Source of the DNA: Ramazzottius varieornatus
Lineage: Eukaryota; Tardigrada; Eutardigrada; Parachela; Ramazzottiidae
Assembly: GCA_001949185.1 (NCBI GenBank)
Contig: BDGG01000003.1
Span: 2,521,950-2,585,949 of the forward strand
Direction: 5' to 3'
Length of the DNA stretch: 64,000 nucleotides
A program made the translations under genes and the position numbers. This document shows, in pieces, positions 34,721 to 46,900 of this stretch. The notes beneath the pieces were generated by a model, which was not told the DNA's origin, searched no databases, and was given only the letters and a program-made list of their open reading frames with translations. Position 1 is the stretch's first letter; each line of letters opens with the position of its first letter.

Positions 34721-35634
34721 ATAGATACGGTAAATGTGAAAACGACAGACGGATCTTTGTCGGCTTTAAGGCGGTTCGCCCTATAGTGGACTTTCTGACA
34801 ACTGTCAGTTACTGTGAACGCAAGCACAAAATGCTGTAGAGTTCAAAGTTGTACAGGGCCCAGTACGGAAACGGCCAAAACAGACACCTCATACACGAGT
34901 ATTGCGCATGCTTCACTTCGGAGCGACGACTTCCGGTGAGTAGTCCTCATGTCTTCTTCCGCTATGTCCTCGGAAGCTTCAGATGATATCATACCGACAA
35001 CTTTCCTGGAGCTCAGTCATTGGTTGGGCCTCGGGACGGTGGCTCGCGATAGCTAAGCAAACCGGTCTGATTAAAGTACGATGGATAAATTATACCGTCG
35101 AAGAACTCAGCGACACCATTGATTTCTATTTCAGAAATATCGTATAGGTACTATAGGATTTTTTCCCCTACCATTAAACTCTCCGTCTTCAAAGAAACAT
35201 ATCCTCGCTGTGAACACGACTGAATGGAAATCCGCCGGAAAAATTGTGGTCAACGTCTAGCATTTCCTCTTTTCGAGGAAGTCGGTTCAGCTAGTAGGGA
35301 CAGCCAGTATGTTATATTTTCCCGCACTGTCATCTGAATTTCGTGATTCGAGCTACCGGCTGAGAAAGGTTCGGTCTGCAGGAAACTGGGCAATTTGCGT
35401 TCGCCATTTAGCAGCGAACTCGGAGTCACTACTATTTCCAGGTTGACGCCTTTCCTCCAAACCTCGGTCGTCCGGTCGTAAACAAACTGCGCGCAGATTC
35501 CAGGAATTTTGATTCCATTCGCTTGGAGTGCTACCTCATTGGCCTTCAGCACTGCAGTTCCCTCAGGTTGATTCTTGGTGAAAATATACTACTAGCTCAC
35601 GCTTTCAACGTAGAGCAGGTTAGCGTTCTCATAC
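34721..35634. other. spacer between CASD1 and a Tc1 element
   Basis: Presumably begins with the CASD1 3' UTR. A minus-strand frame at 35250-35552 has no recognisable match. No other feature seen. Confidence 0.5.
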
Positions 35635-35839
35635 AGTGTACGCCAATATGGACACCCGAAACTGGGCGGAGTTTTTGGACGTTAACCACAACGCCGACAA
35701 CCAATGAACAACAGCCAACTGCTGGATTTATTTACTTTACAATGAGCAGAACACTAACAGTAAAACAGAAACGTATACCATAAAACAGGAAATCTCATGA
35801 GGTAAAACACGAAAAACAACCGAAAATGAAATTATGAGT

Positions 35840-37318
35840 TCAGTAAGGGATGCGAGCACCGGAGTTGCTGATACACTCAGTCATTCTGCTGTACATCGAG
35901 CTCACCAGGTTGCTGCAGTACTCGGGAGTAACAATTATCTTCCATGCTTCCTGAATTAGAGTGTCAAGCTCCTCAAGATCTTTCGGTCTTCGATCGCAGA
36001 TATACATATTCAGTTTTCCCCAGACATTCTCGATGACATTGAGGTCTGGCGATCTAGACGGCCATGTCAACACCTAAAAGAAGTACGAAAAATTTGTGTA
36101 CTTATGTTTATCCAAAAACAAGATATATTGTGTAACATGGGCGTATCAGATAAAAAGCACTATTGTTTTACGAGAAACAAACTTTGAATGAGTCCGCTCA
36201 TCCACCTTCGCACCTAATACCCTTCCGCAACGTTTTCGCTCGATTCAACAAGCGATTGGTCTGCTCTAGTAAATTTGAAAATTGAAAACAGAAATATTAG
36301 AATACTGTTTAATAAAAAGCGTATTTACTTCTGTTCCTTCTCGCCAGAAAAATTAACCCATCCGTCTAGAGGTGTGCACTGGACACTTGTCTTGCTGGAA
36401 TACCAAATCCCGAGCATGCTTCTCAAGATACGGAAGTCGTCGCTCGAACAAAACGTCTTCGTAGGCACCCGAATCCATTCGACCGTCAACTCGAATTAAC
36501 GCTACAGGTCCACATGCTGTGATGGCACCCCACAACGTTATCCCGCCTTTGATGCGCGTAGCTACGGCGACTTGCAAGTCTTTATCGTGACGGTTTTCCT
36601 CTTTCAAGTACCAGCACTACAACCATAGGTGATAAGTATATCGAATTTATCAGATTCATTAAACGCGTTAGCGTGTTAAATTTAACAGGCGCCTTGCGTT
36701 TTCGACGAAAGCCTTAAACAATTGACCAAGCAATTGAAAACTGGTTTCGAATGACAAACTTGCTTCTCGAAGATCTTAATATTTCTAGAGCAGAGATTCA
36801 TGAATTTAGAAGGTTAAACGAATTGATTTTCAGAAGGTTAATATTATTTACCTCGACCTTACCACCGTGCAAGTTGAAACAAACCTCGTCACTAAAAACC
36901 ACATCATGGAACAGGGTGGGGTTTTCCAGGAGTTGTTCACGCTGGAACAGGCACCAGAATACCCGGTTGTCTTTGTGCTCCTGGGTTAACTCGTCGAGAA
37001 CAGCTTTGGATCGACGAGTCTCAAACTCACGAAGCCGATTCAGCAACGTCTGGTGGNNNNNNNNNNNNNNNNNNNNNNNNNNNNNNNNNNNNNNNNNNNN
37101 NNNNNNACCAGCTCCCCGCTCGTGATACGAGGTCGTCCCTTGGGTTTCACCACTTTCCGCTTCTTGGTTTCGGGATCATAATTCTCGATGACGTTCTTCA
37201 CCCACTTGTGGTCTTTTCCCATCACACGCCCTACAGCACTCAGATTCTTGTTTTTCTCAGAAAACAACTTAAAAACAACGCTGACAAGGGTTGGGTCCAC
37301 TGGTATACCACGAACCAT
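35840..37318 (-). CDS. Tc1-like transposase with apparent introns
   Basis: Cut-and-paste transposase inserting at TA. Minus-strand pieces in order: 37318-37107, an N-terminal HTH region (MVRGIPVDPTLVSVVFKLF; NYDPETKKRK; GRPRITSGEL); a 50-bp gap; about 37046-36851 (ENPTLFHDVVFSDEVCFNLHGGK, first catalytic Asp); 36616-36353 (KDLQVAVATRIKGG; LVFQQDKCPVHTS, second Asp); and 36073-35840 (LTWPSRSPDLNVIENVWGKL, third acidic residue Glu). The intervals 36850-36617 and 36352-36074 begin and end with GT...AG-like bases and interrupt conserved sequence, so they look like spliceosomal introns. The second junction does not close in phase as I read it, so a small indel is possible. Activity is uncertain. 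Confidence 0.75.
37057..37106. other. assembly gap (N run)
   Basis: Fifty unknown bases inside the Tc1-like transposase, between the DNA-binding and catalytic parts. Confidence 0.99.
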
Positions 37319-37577
37319 CTTGGATTCACAAGAAGATATCAGAATTTGCGACCGAAAGGATCTAGAGCTGAAAGGATCGCTCGGTGATACAGCTCAGTAT
37401 GTCGCACTACCGGCTGTTGCGCAACAGGTTCATTAGCAATCAGCTGTGCCTATTTACGTTTAATCAACCATGTCTAATCAACCAGATCGCTTTTCCTGGT
37501 TTTTAACTGGTCGTCTGCGGCTTGGCTGACGCCCAAAAACTCCGCCCAGTTTCGGGTGACCATATTGGCGTACACTG

Positions 37578-38294
37578 TAGCAGCCACCTAGCGGAAGCCG
37601 CAATAATCCGTCCGCAATCATCCCGGAGATACGATTTTTACCTCACAACGGAACCACGACGCGGGTGACAGTATCGTCGCTCCTGATTAAACCCTGAGTT
37701 GCGTTTGGCTCGTGCCAGTTTTCCACACGAGCTTCTTCTGGGGCATGGCCATCTGTGGCCACCGATCGGTAGGAAGAGGATGCGCGGGGACCTTCACGTA
37801 GCATGTCGGAAAGGTACACAAAATTGCAGACGGTCCAGTTCACATTGGAACTAAATTGGTAGGAAGCTGGAAACCGAAAGAGTATGATCACGATAACGCG
37901 AGCTTGGTTCTCGGAAGATACCATAAACCGGAACTAAGCGGGAATGACGTGCTCACGCACAGCGTTGCTGACCAACTAGAAGCTCGACCTACAGTGATTC
38001 GGTATTAAAAAGTCAATCCACATCCGGCATCAGTAACCTGACATGCCGACCAAGTTCCATTTCTGAGACCGTAGTATCGACTGCTCGATCGGTTTACCGT
38101 GCAGGATGACTGAAACGCCGCGAAGCAGCGGAAGCACTAAGATTTAGAATCGCGCACAGATGTCAAGGACGCTATAGAGACGTTACAAGTCTAGCCGCAG
38201 CAGACTAGGTAAACAACTGTACAACCTAACCGTAGAATTTCGGCGAAGTGTAAGAGTGTAGTAGCCGCCGAAGCAAAAGGTCGCCTCTTCCGGC
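37578..38294. other. spacer with one unassigned exon-like frame
   Basis: A minus-strand frame at 37924-37643 reads with some exon character (YQFSSNVNWTVCNFVYL; an AG acceptor near 37870), but it has no partner exons that I can find. Otherwise nothing is seen. Confidence 0.35.
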
Positions 38295-39195
38295 TCACGG
38301 CAGCATATCTGCAAGCCGAACAAGCCTTCCCCTGAATAAAATGTAGCGCAAATTCCCAAAGAAATACAAAAAGAGCTTACCTTCTAAAAATCGTAGATTG
38401 TCCTGCGAGTCCACCGCTGAATCTATAAGTAAAATCCCGATAGCTTCGGATAGTAATTAGAAACCGCTGCAAACAATCCGTGAGTCAAAAAGTAGATGTG
38501 GCTAGTCATGGGGATTACTTACGAACGTCATTGCCGCTCATTGTCTTCCTCGAGGCTGCTTCTGTGAAGTACCAGCTTTGTTGAGCGACCTGCTCGATGA
38601 ATAGCTCCTGAAAACGAAATAGACGAACGCTAGCTCCACAAAGGAGCGAAACTTGCGCACTCTTCACCGTGAACCATCTTTCACTACCCTGGACTTCACG
38701 CAGGCTTAAAGTGGATCGAATTTACCACGCCAGCATCGGTCGTGAAAATCGCGATAAGGCTGTGCTCGCTGGGAACAACTTCCGTTTAGGTTCAATCTAG
38801 ATCATTGACAGCCCCTATGTCGGAACGCATCTTACCGCAGCCTTGCACATCAGATACACGCTGTCCCCAGCCATGTTTCTAGCTTGTGGATCCATCTTCA
38901 TGATGTTCTTGATGCGTCCAACAGGTAGTCGTGCTGCGACGGACAAGTCGTCTCGTATGATCTCCAGATCATCGCCTTTATCGCTTCCTCTAGCCTCACT
39001 CCGCACAACAATCTCCCTTCGAGGGGCTGACTTCTTCACAACTGTAGGAGCTGGAACAGCAGTGGCTTGTCTGGTAGGGAGATTCAGCATTTCTTCGACG
39101 AATCCATCATCTTGCAGCTCTTGCTGTACTGGATCCGATTCTGGTATTATATCGACTGCTGGCTGGACTCCTGAACTTTCACGTTCTTCGTCCAT
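38295..39195 (-). CDS. POLE4: Histone-fold protein, DNA polymerase epsilon subunit 4-like
   Basis: Four exons join in phase: 39195-38836, 38607-38523, 38422-38381 and 38308-38295 (166 aa). The N-terminal 85 or so residues are acidic and disordered. The rest is a CBF/NF-Y/archaeal histone fold: RLPVGRIKNIMKMDP, DSVYLMCKAAELFIEQVAQQSW, ASRKTMSGNDV, HSAVDSQDNLRFLEG. This pattern fits POLE4 or CHRAC1-type partners of POLE3, which stabilise DNA polymerase epsilon and remodelling complexes; the FLEG ending favours POLE4. The last coding exon is 14 nt (ends DMLP) and is the weakest part. An acceptor just upstream of the ATG (near 39222) suggests a 5' exon, probably untranslated. Confidence 0.82.
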
Positions 39196-40205
39196 CGTAT
39201 CGCTGGAACCACCTGAAAGAGAGCAGCTGCAAAACAACCTTATCTCCCTCGATAAGGTGAAGCTTCTGAAGAAATCCGACCACTTTAAGCATTTGTCGGG
39301 GTTTGGCGAGCCGCATGGTTGACTGGTAATCATCATAGCTTCAACAATCGTTTAATCAATCACTCGTCGTACCATCCGTAATCTCCAGAATCCGGCCGCC
39401 CACTTTTGGCAAACCACACTGTGTGCAGAAGCATTTGATCCGAAATCCGAAATTCACTTTAAAGTGCCAATGATACGGGACAGGTTTGGGTCCGTTGTGT
39501 GTAAAAAGACCGCGCGGATGGTGGGTGAAATATCTGGTCAACGTGTGTATCTATCAGTTGATCGCTATGACACGACATATAACAGCCAAAACGGCGCGTA
39601 CCGGGGGGAATTTTTACGCGGACCCGGACCAATCTTGTCCCACTTCATCGGCACTTCAAAGTAACTGTTTGCTGAAATTTCTCTGATCCTACTTTCCTTC
39701 ATTCTTCGGTCTCGAGACTTGAATAATGACTTCCAAAACCACGTGCACAGGTCACGCTAGAACTGAGTGGTTCTAGATTCTCGGGAGGCTTCTTTAAAAG
39801 CTGTGGGAAGTGTGAAAGCAGACGTGGTTAGCCGCCAGCGCCGACGTAGTATATTCTTTCCGATAAGTTTCCTCGACTACATGTAACTAGGTTGCTGTCT
39901 TTTCAGGCTATATATTGGATCTTCCCTCTTGGAATTCGCGCGCTCCGAAAAGCTGGACAGTGAACGTGAGGATGGGCGAGAGAACCGTTACTGCGGAAGA
40001 GAACATCACGGACCAAGAATTTGGACTGCAAGTACTAGTACCAACTGGACTACCACGCATTCTCCATCAGTAGCCTGAACGAGGACTCTTCCGTTTGGAT
40101 TCCCTCACCTTTCGGCGATCAGGTAAATTTCCTTGAGTTATTACGGCAGATCGTGGTTGAAATAGCGAGGTCAACCTAGCTTCGTCGCGAATAGGAACGG
40201 TTCCT
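39196..40205. other. spacer with an unassigned exon-like stretch
   Basis: 39905-40120 (+) starts after an AG acceptor and ends before gtaaat; one frame reads SWTVNVRMGERTVTAEEN and then stops. It might be a relic exon. No other feature seen. Confidence 0.35.
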
Positions 40206-42297
40206 TCACCGCTTTATTTCTCCGTCATGTGAAAACTGAAAAATGTTCTGTAAAGATTCCAAAACTAAACGTTTACCGCGCTCAGGGGGCAGCATGATTC
40301 TTTTTAAAACACCAGAATCATCACTAAAATTCAAAGAGATATCTCTAAAATTTTCAGTAGAGCCAGCGAAGGACAAATTCGATCCGTTGAGTTGTCTCAA
40401 CGCTCCTATCGATGATTCCATTCGGAATTTGTTTTCCGATATTATTCTTCTCAGTGCCGCGTTCTCGTCACGGTAGCTCGCGATGGTTTTCTCCGCTCGA
40501 CAAAGAGCTTTGACGAGCGAGGCTACGCTTTTGCGAGGAGTTTTACTCCGACTATCGTTGTGGTGTGCTGTTTGATGGTCAGGAACCTGTGTGGTGGATT
40601 CCGTAGAGTCCGTTTGGGTGACAGGCTGACCACGGGAAGACGACGCCAGCCTATTTGTCCGTTTTTGTACGTTGATCACAGGTAACGAAGCGAGTGAACG
40701 AACATCATCCTGGGTCAAATTTCCCCGAAGCCCGACTTCCTTCCGCGTTGTCGAAGGCTTCGCCAGAACAGGTGTTATATTCCTTTCCAAAGGAGTTCCT
40801 CGTGCAGATTCGGGAAGGGGCCGCTTCACCCCACTGGCAGATGCGTTTGACGTTGGTCTCTGGCTAAAACGTAAGCTTCAGAACCATGCAGGTTATACCT
40901 ATGTAAGTATGAGCTCGGCAGACAAACTTGACGAGGTTTTCCCAAGTGGCGCACTTTGTCAGTGTTATTGGCAGAAACCGTGCGCCACTTGGTTAAACAG
41001 TCCTGTTGGATTCGTTTCCCTCGCTCGCATATGCTGGTGGGGATGGTTGGGCTGTTGGGTGAAGTTTTTCGCGAACCTGTTTGATGTCTGTGTGTCTTTA
41101 AAGGACGCCGTGTTTCCGGGTGGGACATTTTCACTGTCGGACATCCGACTTCTTGGCGAGATGGATCTTGCAGACAGAAGACTCTTGGGGTTCGACAACA
41201 CTCGCGCGCTCTCCCGCTGACTGGCTTGAGTAGTATGGAACGGTGTTAACTGTCGGACTTTGAGGACCCTAGGCTTCGCTGGCGCTTCCTCATTCGCGAT
41301 CTCCGACGTAGTTTTATCCTCCGGGACCCAAAAGGAACTAAAATCAAATAACTGTATTTCGTGTTCAGCTGTCTTGTCTTCTAAATCTTGCATTCGGTAA
41401 TGGAAAGGACTCACGGTTTGAATGTCCTAGAAATTGGGCGTTTCTCGGGCTTTGGAGTCGGGTTGACTCGCTGAGGTTCGTCGTGCATCCTCTGGTCCTC
41501 CTGTCGACCTATCGGTGTTTGCTCCTGTTCTGCTCTGGTCTTTGCAGCCTGCTCCACTAGAGCTAGTATGTCAGCTCGTAAGGTGGTTGAGAAACTGGAG
41601 AAGCAGTCTTTCAAGTCTGACTGCGATCGCTTGTAGTTGAGGTCCACAGTTTTCTTTAACTCGCTGTACTTCTGGATAAGATCTGACACCTGAGTCTGAA
41701 GCTCAACAACCTTTTTCTGAACTAGAAACGAATGTGAAACATCTTTATTAATCAAGTTGTTAATGACATCGGACAGATGTTACGATAATCATCTCACCTC
41801 CAGCCACAGTCGCAGGTAACTGAGTTCGTATCCAGTCTTTCAAAATTCCAATTTCCGCCTCGCGGCGTTGTTGATGATCAATGTTCGACTTTCTCTTTGC
41901 AGGCTTCTCATCAGTGGGTTCATCGGGTTCTACGGCAGGCGACAGCGGTCTTTTAAGTACGAACGTAGTTGTGCTCGATACGGAAGGTCGACTGTCAGGT
42001 TTGACCACCACGAAGGTCGTAGTGTCCGTCGAAAGGTGGTCAAGGTCCGCCTCCAGAATGGACGCTGCAGCTTGGGTGATCGACCTGGCTGTTCCTAGAA
42101 TCTCCATATTTCGTTCTCGTTCTTCCATTACATGCAGTAAATGAGCCTGACGTTTCTTATGTTGCTCTTTCCAGTTGGAAGGAAGTGAGTCTTTGACGAT
42201 GGGTTCCTCCACCGGTGTATAGGTAACGATATGTGAGGATTTATGTAGTGGGGCTCTTGTGCTGGTAGGGCGACTTGTACTTCCTCGGTGCATGTTA
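40206..42297 (-). CDS. Coiled-coil/low-complexity protein, unknown family
   Basis: No family recognised. Minus-strand exons with matching splice signals: 42293-41798, 41721-41415, 41337 to about 41000, and 40863-40206. Seen: an Arg/Lys-rich helical start (KEQHKKRQAHLLHVMEERER), Ser/Pro-rich segments, KRKSNIDHQQRREAEIGILK, a coiled coil (VQKKVVELQTQVSDLIQKY), a long disordered stretch, and near the C-terminus a second coil (LVKALCRAEKTIASYRDENA). About 630 aa in this part. The frame probably continues upstream through exons near 42420-42480 into the 42588-43271 frame, making one larger gene. The third intron begins inside a palindromic repeat copy, so its donor is unclear. Such composition is common in cytoskeletal or chromosome-associated scaffolds, but no function is claimed. 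Confidence 0.6.
40911..41005. repeat. palindromic GTGCGCCACTT-family repeat
   Basis: Clear copy: gagctcggcagacaaac edge, cccaagtggcgcac, a short centre, then gtgcgccacttggtt. It lies at the exon/intron edge of the coiled-coil gene, and the only GT near the expected donor is in the repeat (caa|gtggcg). Confidence 0.85.
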
Positions 42298-42492
42298 CTG
42301 CTGGTTAGAGATTGTGTGGCGGAAGAAAGTCGGGAGGGACTTTGGTCGCGACAGATGTTGAGAGAAACACTTGTTTGTAGGGTACGAAGACGACAACGCT
42401 GTAACAGATGAGACTGAGATTTTTGATGACGAGCCTTCCAATCTGATCCTGAAACATAACCCCATGGTTTGAGCCTCTGTGAAACTAAGCTG

Positions 42493-42588
42493 GGACTTCG
42501 GCAAACGAACTGAACTTGATCGTTACCTCAAGTGACGCACTTCGACATTGCTTATGCCTGGAAGTGTGCGCCGCTTGGGAAACTAATT
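42493..42588. repeat. palindromic GTGCGCCACTT-family repeat
   Basis: Copy with cttcggcaaacgaac edge, caagtgacgcac and gtgcgccgcttggg as inverted halves. Sits between the two coiled-coil gene frames, likely in an intron. Confidence 0.8.
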
Positions 42589-43271
42589 TATCGAAGCCCT
42601 GTGCCGACGTCCTGCCTACTCGTACTGTGAGTAAAGAACCGCGAATGAATGCTGCACGAAGACCAACCTAGAATGTCGACGGTGGTCGGCTTCCGGAGAG
42701 AAGCGTACATTTCTTCATTGGAAACCTTGCCACGCGGCTTCTGGCGAGTTAGACAACGTCTAGCAGTATGTAAATCCGGCCAACCAGCAGAACCCGGACG
42801 CGCAGCTGAGATAGGTCTTTGTACCGGAAACGACGTCTTTTGTTTGATTTCTGGCAATTCGGAGATTGCAGAAAATTCGGTCAGTTTTCGATCGATGGAA
42901 AAACTGATACGCTCTTCGGTTTGGGCTGCAAGATGGTCCCCGTCTCCTTCTTGCCGCTGCTCTTGTTCTTCAGTAATGAAGTCAGCGGGCACGACTGTTT
43001 CCTCCAAGCGAGTTCGAGCTTTCAGCGCGGCCCAGTCCCACGCAGTCGCACCTTTAAAGAAGGAAATTTGTGGACGGTATTTGGCCAACAAGATAAAATG
43101 ACGAATGTTCGCGGGTTTCAAAATGGGTATGTAGCTTTCGGAGGTGAGGCAACGAAGAGATCGATATGGTCGAGGGGTCCACAAACAGCCAACTTTTAGA
43201 TTCGGCAATGAGGAAGTTTGGGGCATGCCGAGACAGATATCACAGACATCACGGTGCTTGTTTGGGCTCAT
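42589..43271 (-). CDS. Probable 5' exon of the coiled-coil gene (or separate small gene)
   Basis: An open frame from an ATG at 43271, reading MSPNKHRDVCDICLGMPQ, then KPANIRHFILLAKYRPQISFFKG and ERISFSIDRKLTEFSAISE. A splice donor is plausible near 42670. Downstream short exon-like pieces (about 42480-42430 and 42418-42298) could link it to the 42297-40206 frame. Pro/Ser/Arg-rich and charged, with no family match. Whether it is one gene or two cannot be settled by eye. Confidence 0.5.
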
Positions 43272-43607
43272 AGTCTAGGACAACTCATTGTAGTGCACTT
43301 GCGCGGTTGTTGCTGTTGTCGTTGATCCACATTGTTGCCTGGTTGCGCAAGCTGTATGGTAGTTCCTAACAATACAGAATGGACAACACGAGTTTCATGG
43401 ACATTTTATAGCTTTGATGATGCTTCTTCCGGTATCACTTATTTGTTTTAGCAAGCAGATCCTCCGCATCGTTCTTGAATAGCCGGAAGGAGATTTGCGC
43501 TTTGAGGCTCTTGTGAGGGCTCTTCGATGTCAAGTCTCTGGTAACCGGAAGTTGCCTTGTTTCGGGATTTACAGTGGGATATTGAAGTGAATTTTATTGC
43601 GAATACT

Positions 43608-44049
43608 ATGAATCGGATTATCTTGTTGCTGTTTGTTGCTGTTGTTTCAGTACACCTAGGTAAGAAGAGCGAACTCGTGTGTCTTAAAGTAGTCGTTGGC
43701 CATTCTTGTGTTTGGTGTACTGTACAGGTCTTGTGGTTTTTCAGGGTGTGCATTTCAGTGTCTAGTTTGTACGAAAGGCGATGAATCCTGCGACAACGTC
43801 AAGAAGGAGCATTTACAAGAATGTACCTCTGTTAAAGGCAAAATCAAGAGCTGTATCAAAGTCACCGTGCAAGGCCAGACCATCCGGACATGCGGCGTAC
43901 CGGATGTCAACGTCGACCAGTGCGTCTCAGAAGGCGGCGTTACGGCATGCATGTGCAACAAGGAGTTCTGTAACTCTGCTCTGAAAGGACCAAACCATTT
44001 CTCGGGCATCGTCGTAGTAACCACCGCATTAGGCCTTTGGTTACTTTAG
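43608..44049 (+). CDS. Ly6/uPAR (three-finger) GPI-anchored protein
   Basis: Two exons join in phase: 43608-43659 and 43745-44049 (118 aa). Residues 1-18 are a signal peptide (MNRIILLLFVAVVSVHLG). The mature part has ten cysteines in Ly6 spacing, beginning CLVC and ending CMCNKEFCN, whose final Cys-Asn is the family signature. The last 16 or so residues are hydrophobic (GIVVVTTALGLWLL), as expected for a GPI-attachment signal. Ly6 proteins sit at the cell surface and modulate channels or receptors; in invertebrates the quiver/sleepless-like group has this layout. The specific partner is unknown. Confidence 0.88.
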
Positions 44050-44095
44050 CCACCGAAGTTGTTTCGCACGTACAGTTTTCCAGTGGAATTTTCTT

Positions 44096-46599
44096 TTATC
44101 TCTCCTTTGTTGTTATGCGTTGAGCCGTTGACACTATGGCAGGATCGCGATCACGAGGTTCGAGATTGTCATACGTTTTATATTTTTTTATTCCTAAATA
44201 TTCAGCTTGAATAGAGGTGGTTAAGATCTTCCGAGCTAGTTCGCGCCATTCAGCGCCGCGATCATTCACAACTGGGCTCGCCGGTGGTGGCGCCACCGGT
44301 ATGGCTACTTCACAGGAAGCTTCTTTACTCGAGACATTAGCCTGCGTTTGCGTACATTCAGTAGCTCGCGGACAAGTAATAGTCTGAGTAAAATCTGAAC
44401 TGGGAGTGAAGGAACGTATGGGCGGAAGTGATGCATCGGTACTTCCGCTGTCGAAACTGGTGAAGGGATAGACTACAGGAGACGGTGGGGGCGTCGAAGT
44501 CGGTAAACGCGGCCGTGACTGATCCCCAGAGAGGATTCGCGAGGCCGCTTTGGTATACGTTGAGTCCTTGAAGTTGACACGAGGACTCAAAGGAGGAAAG
44601 GGCTGACGATGGTGTTCGATCAGAGAACCGTCCGAGTTGCTCGTCCCAAGTCCGCGCGGAATGTACGGTATTGGTGGCCGATATAAACACTGTTTAGACT
44701 CGTCCGCAGTCTTGCACGAACTCTTCGGTCTTTCACACAAGGAAACGGTTTGTTCTTTCTGCTCGCAGGGCGAAATACTTTGCGTCGACTTCTTCTTGGG
44801 TCTGTTCAGGCTGCACACAGTCGGGTTTTCACTCGGTTTCATTCGTTCTTTCGAGCGGAACATTCGCGTCCAGGACCTGTGGGAAGTTGATGAAGGCTGC
44901 TTTCCGGATTTCGGTTTGGTGAGACAAGCGGACTGGGTTAGGACTCCAGAAGAAAGTTTCGGTACTAGCTCGTTGTCGCTGGAAGCGAAGCGCCGCAGTA
45001 CTTTTTCTCGGAAAGAAGGCGGACTGCGCGATGTCGAACTGCAAGGCGAACAGGACGACGTTCTCTCCTTGTTTCTCAACGGACAGCTTAGAGCTTCATT
45101 TGGAGTACTCTGGACTTCTCGGTTTCTTGGACTGACAGAGCAAGGTGGTGGCTCTTGATGACAGGTCGGAACAGGCTGGTGGCATACAGGGACCACTTCA
45201 TGGAAGCACGTAGGTATCGGTTCGCCGCATTCATTGACGTTACAAGTGTTACAGCAGTCGTCGGGAATTTCTTTGTCAGCATTGATGGCTACAGCGTGTA
45301 TCTGATGGTCAAGCAAGTGTGCGGTGAGGTCCGTTTGAAGGAGGAAGTTCTGGTGGTAGTAATAGGCCAGCTCCTTCTGAAGGCGCTGTATGGTGGCAGC
45401 TTGCTTCCAAGCGTTTCGGTTGCACTCGCTCCTTTCGACCGCAACGGGGTGGCTGGATCCTCCACTGTGTTTGTGAAGACTTTGGAAGAAGCGCTTCATG
45501 TGAATCACTTCTAGCGGCAGTTCTGTCGCTTTGTAGAGCTGCAAAATCTTCTGGTTAGAACTACAGAAATCTCAAAGGAACCGTGCAAAGAAAGCGAGGG
45601 AAACTGTAATCTTGAACGGCGCACCCTATCAGCTTCTGGCAACGGGAACTTGCGTCACTTTGATAAAGATCTTCTACGTTTTGTTTGCCCAGCTCCCGTA
45701 TTATTTTAGAATTTTCAGCTGTGCATTTTGTATCAGCAACGTTGGTCACGATAATACCAAGGTGTCAGCCTTTCCATAATTTAGTGTGGTTTTTCCAGCA
45801 AAGAAAACAGTATAAAATTACACTGAGGACTGACCTCTTCCGTGTAGGACCGAATTAGTCCATCCATAGCGGCTTTTTGCTGGCGTATCATGTCCAGTTC
45901 GCGGTTGAGTTTTGCACTTTCCTTCTCCCGTAAGTCGTTTTCCATGTTCCGAAGTTCCAGCTGACGTTGCTGGCTACAGGTTTCCTGCACACAGGCTTCT
46001 TCCTGGTTGACCTGCATATTCATCAGTCTCTTCCTCTTGCACCTCAACTGTTCCTTGAACTTCCTCAATACCGCTGGTTTCTTCTTCACCAGTTTCTCCA
46101 GCGATTCACACTGCATCAACTGACCAGCTCGCAGCACCAGTATCGAACAGAACAGGCCGTTCAGTTTCTCAAACTTCTTGTTCCGCTCTTTCTCGAACGC
46201 CTTGCGAAGACATGTATCCCTTTTACGCTCCCTATCGACCATATCCAGTATCTGCGCCCTCATTTTGTCAGCCTGACAATTGAAGTTCCGGCTTTGTCGC
46301 TCGACGTTCTGAACCTTCTTATACATGTTCGGCATTTCGTTTTCGATCGAGTCTGTCAAACACTGCAAACGTGCGTGTACTTTCCGTAGCTCGTCAAGGT
46401 CGTTGGTCGACTGCTGTAACTCGTACGATGCAGCTTGGACTTCCTCCTCCATCCCCAGTTCTTCGCAGCATAATCTGGCAGCCAGGCGTTGTAGAAGCTG
46501 CCCATTTGTATTCTGTAGTGCGCTACTCAGGTCTTCGTAATTGAGGGCATCTTCAATATCACGAAATCGTTGGTGAATCGATATCCATCCCTCCATCAT
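44096..46599 (-). CDS. Long coiled-coil protein with Cys/Pro/Ser-rich C-terminal half
   Basis: Probably one gene; the joining is inferred. The N-terminal exon (46599 to about 45832) is almost wholly helical heptads: ELRKVHARLQCLTDSIENE, VKKKPAVLRKFKEQLRCK, KLNRELDMIRQQKAAMDGL. A short exon lies near 45720-45620 (ENSKIIRELGKQNVEDLY). The last exon (about 45544-44096) starts with more helix (ATIQRLQKELAYYYHQNF), then a Cys/His/Pro-rich patch with repeated PxCHQ-type units, then about 350 residues of Ser/Pro-rich disordered sequence, ending in a short charged helix. About 780-800 aa in total. No domain recognised; layout resembles a cytoskeletal or ciliary scaffold, but this is composition only. 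Confidence 0.6.
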
Positions 46600-46797
46600 A
46601 CCAACAATACAGAATGAAATTTCCCAACATCAAATAAACATAGTTCGTTGTGTTACACTGGCGAGAAAGTGATGACGTTTTCTTCCTTCGCTTCAGTTTT
46701 AAAAGGTCGATAACATCACTGACGTCGTTTCAACCCTCGCTTTCTCCATCTCGAAATCTCAACAAGAAAACTGCTGGGCAACAATCCGGACGTGCGC

Positions 46798-46900
46798 GAA
46801 TGGATTGAGCGAGATTGTCATCTCAACTGGCGCATGATTTCGTTGTTATCAGCTGGAAATTTGCGCCATTTGGGAAACTGATCTGGCTCGAGTCAGTGAA
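46798..46900. repeat. palindromic GTGCGCCACTT-family repeat
   Basis: Contains caactggcgcatg and ttgcgccatttggg as inverted halves with cgagattgtcatct and gatctggctcgag edges. Lies just upstream of the coiled-coil gene start at 46599. Confidence 0.75.

Larger units (their letters stand above)
35635..37577 (-). mobile_element. Tc1-like transposon, complete ends
   Basis: Ends are perfect inverted repeats for about 18 bp (cagtgtacgccaatatgg), extending with one mismatch to about 45 bp, and each end is flanked by the TA target duplication (35633-35634 and 37578-37579). The 1.9-kb element carries a transposase on the minus strand and one 50-bp N gap. Confidence 0.93.

Noticed and set aside
40672-41220. 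182-aa plus-strand frame
   Set aside because: Antisense to the coiled-coil gene and crosses a palindromic repeat.
44637-45514. Plus-strand frames opposite the Cys/Pro-rich exon
   Set aside because: Antisense shadows; the minus frame is longer and has coherent composition.
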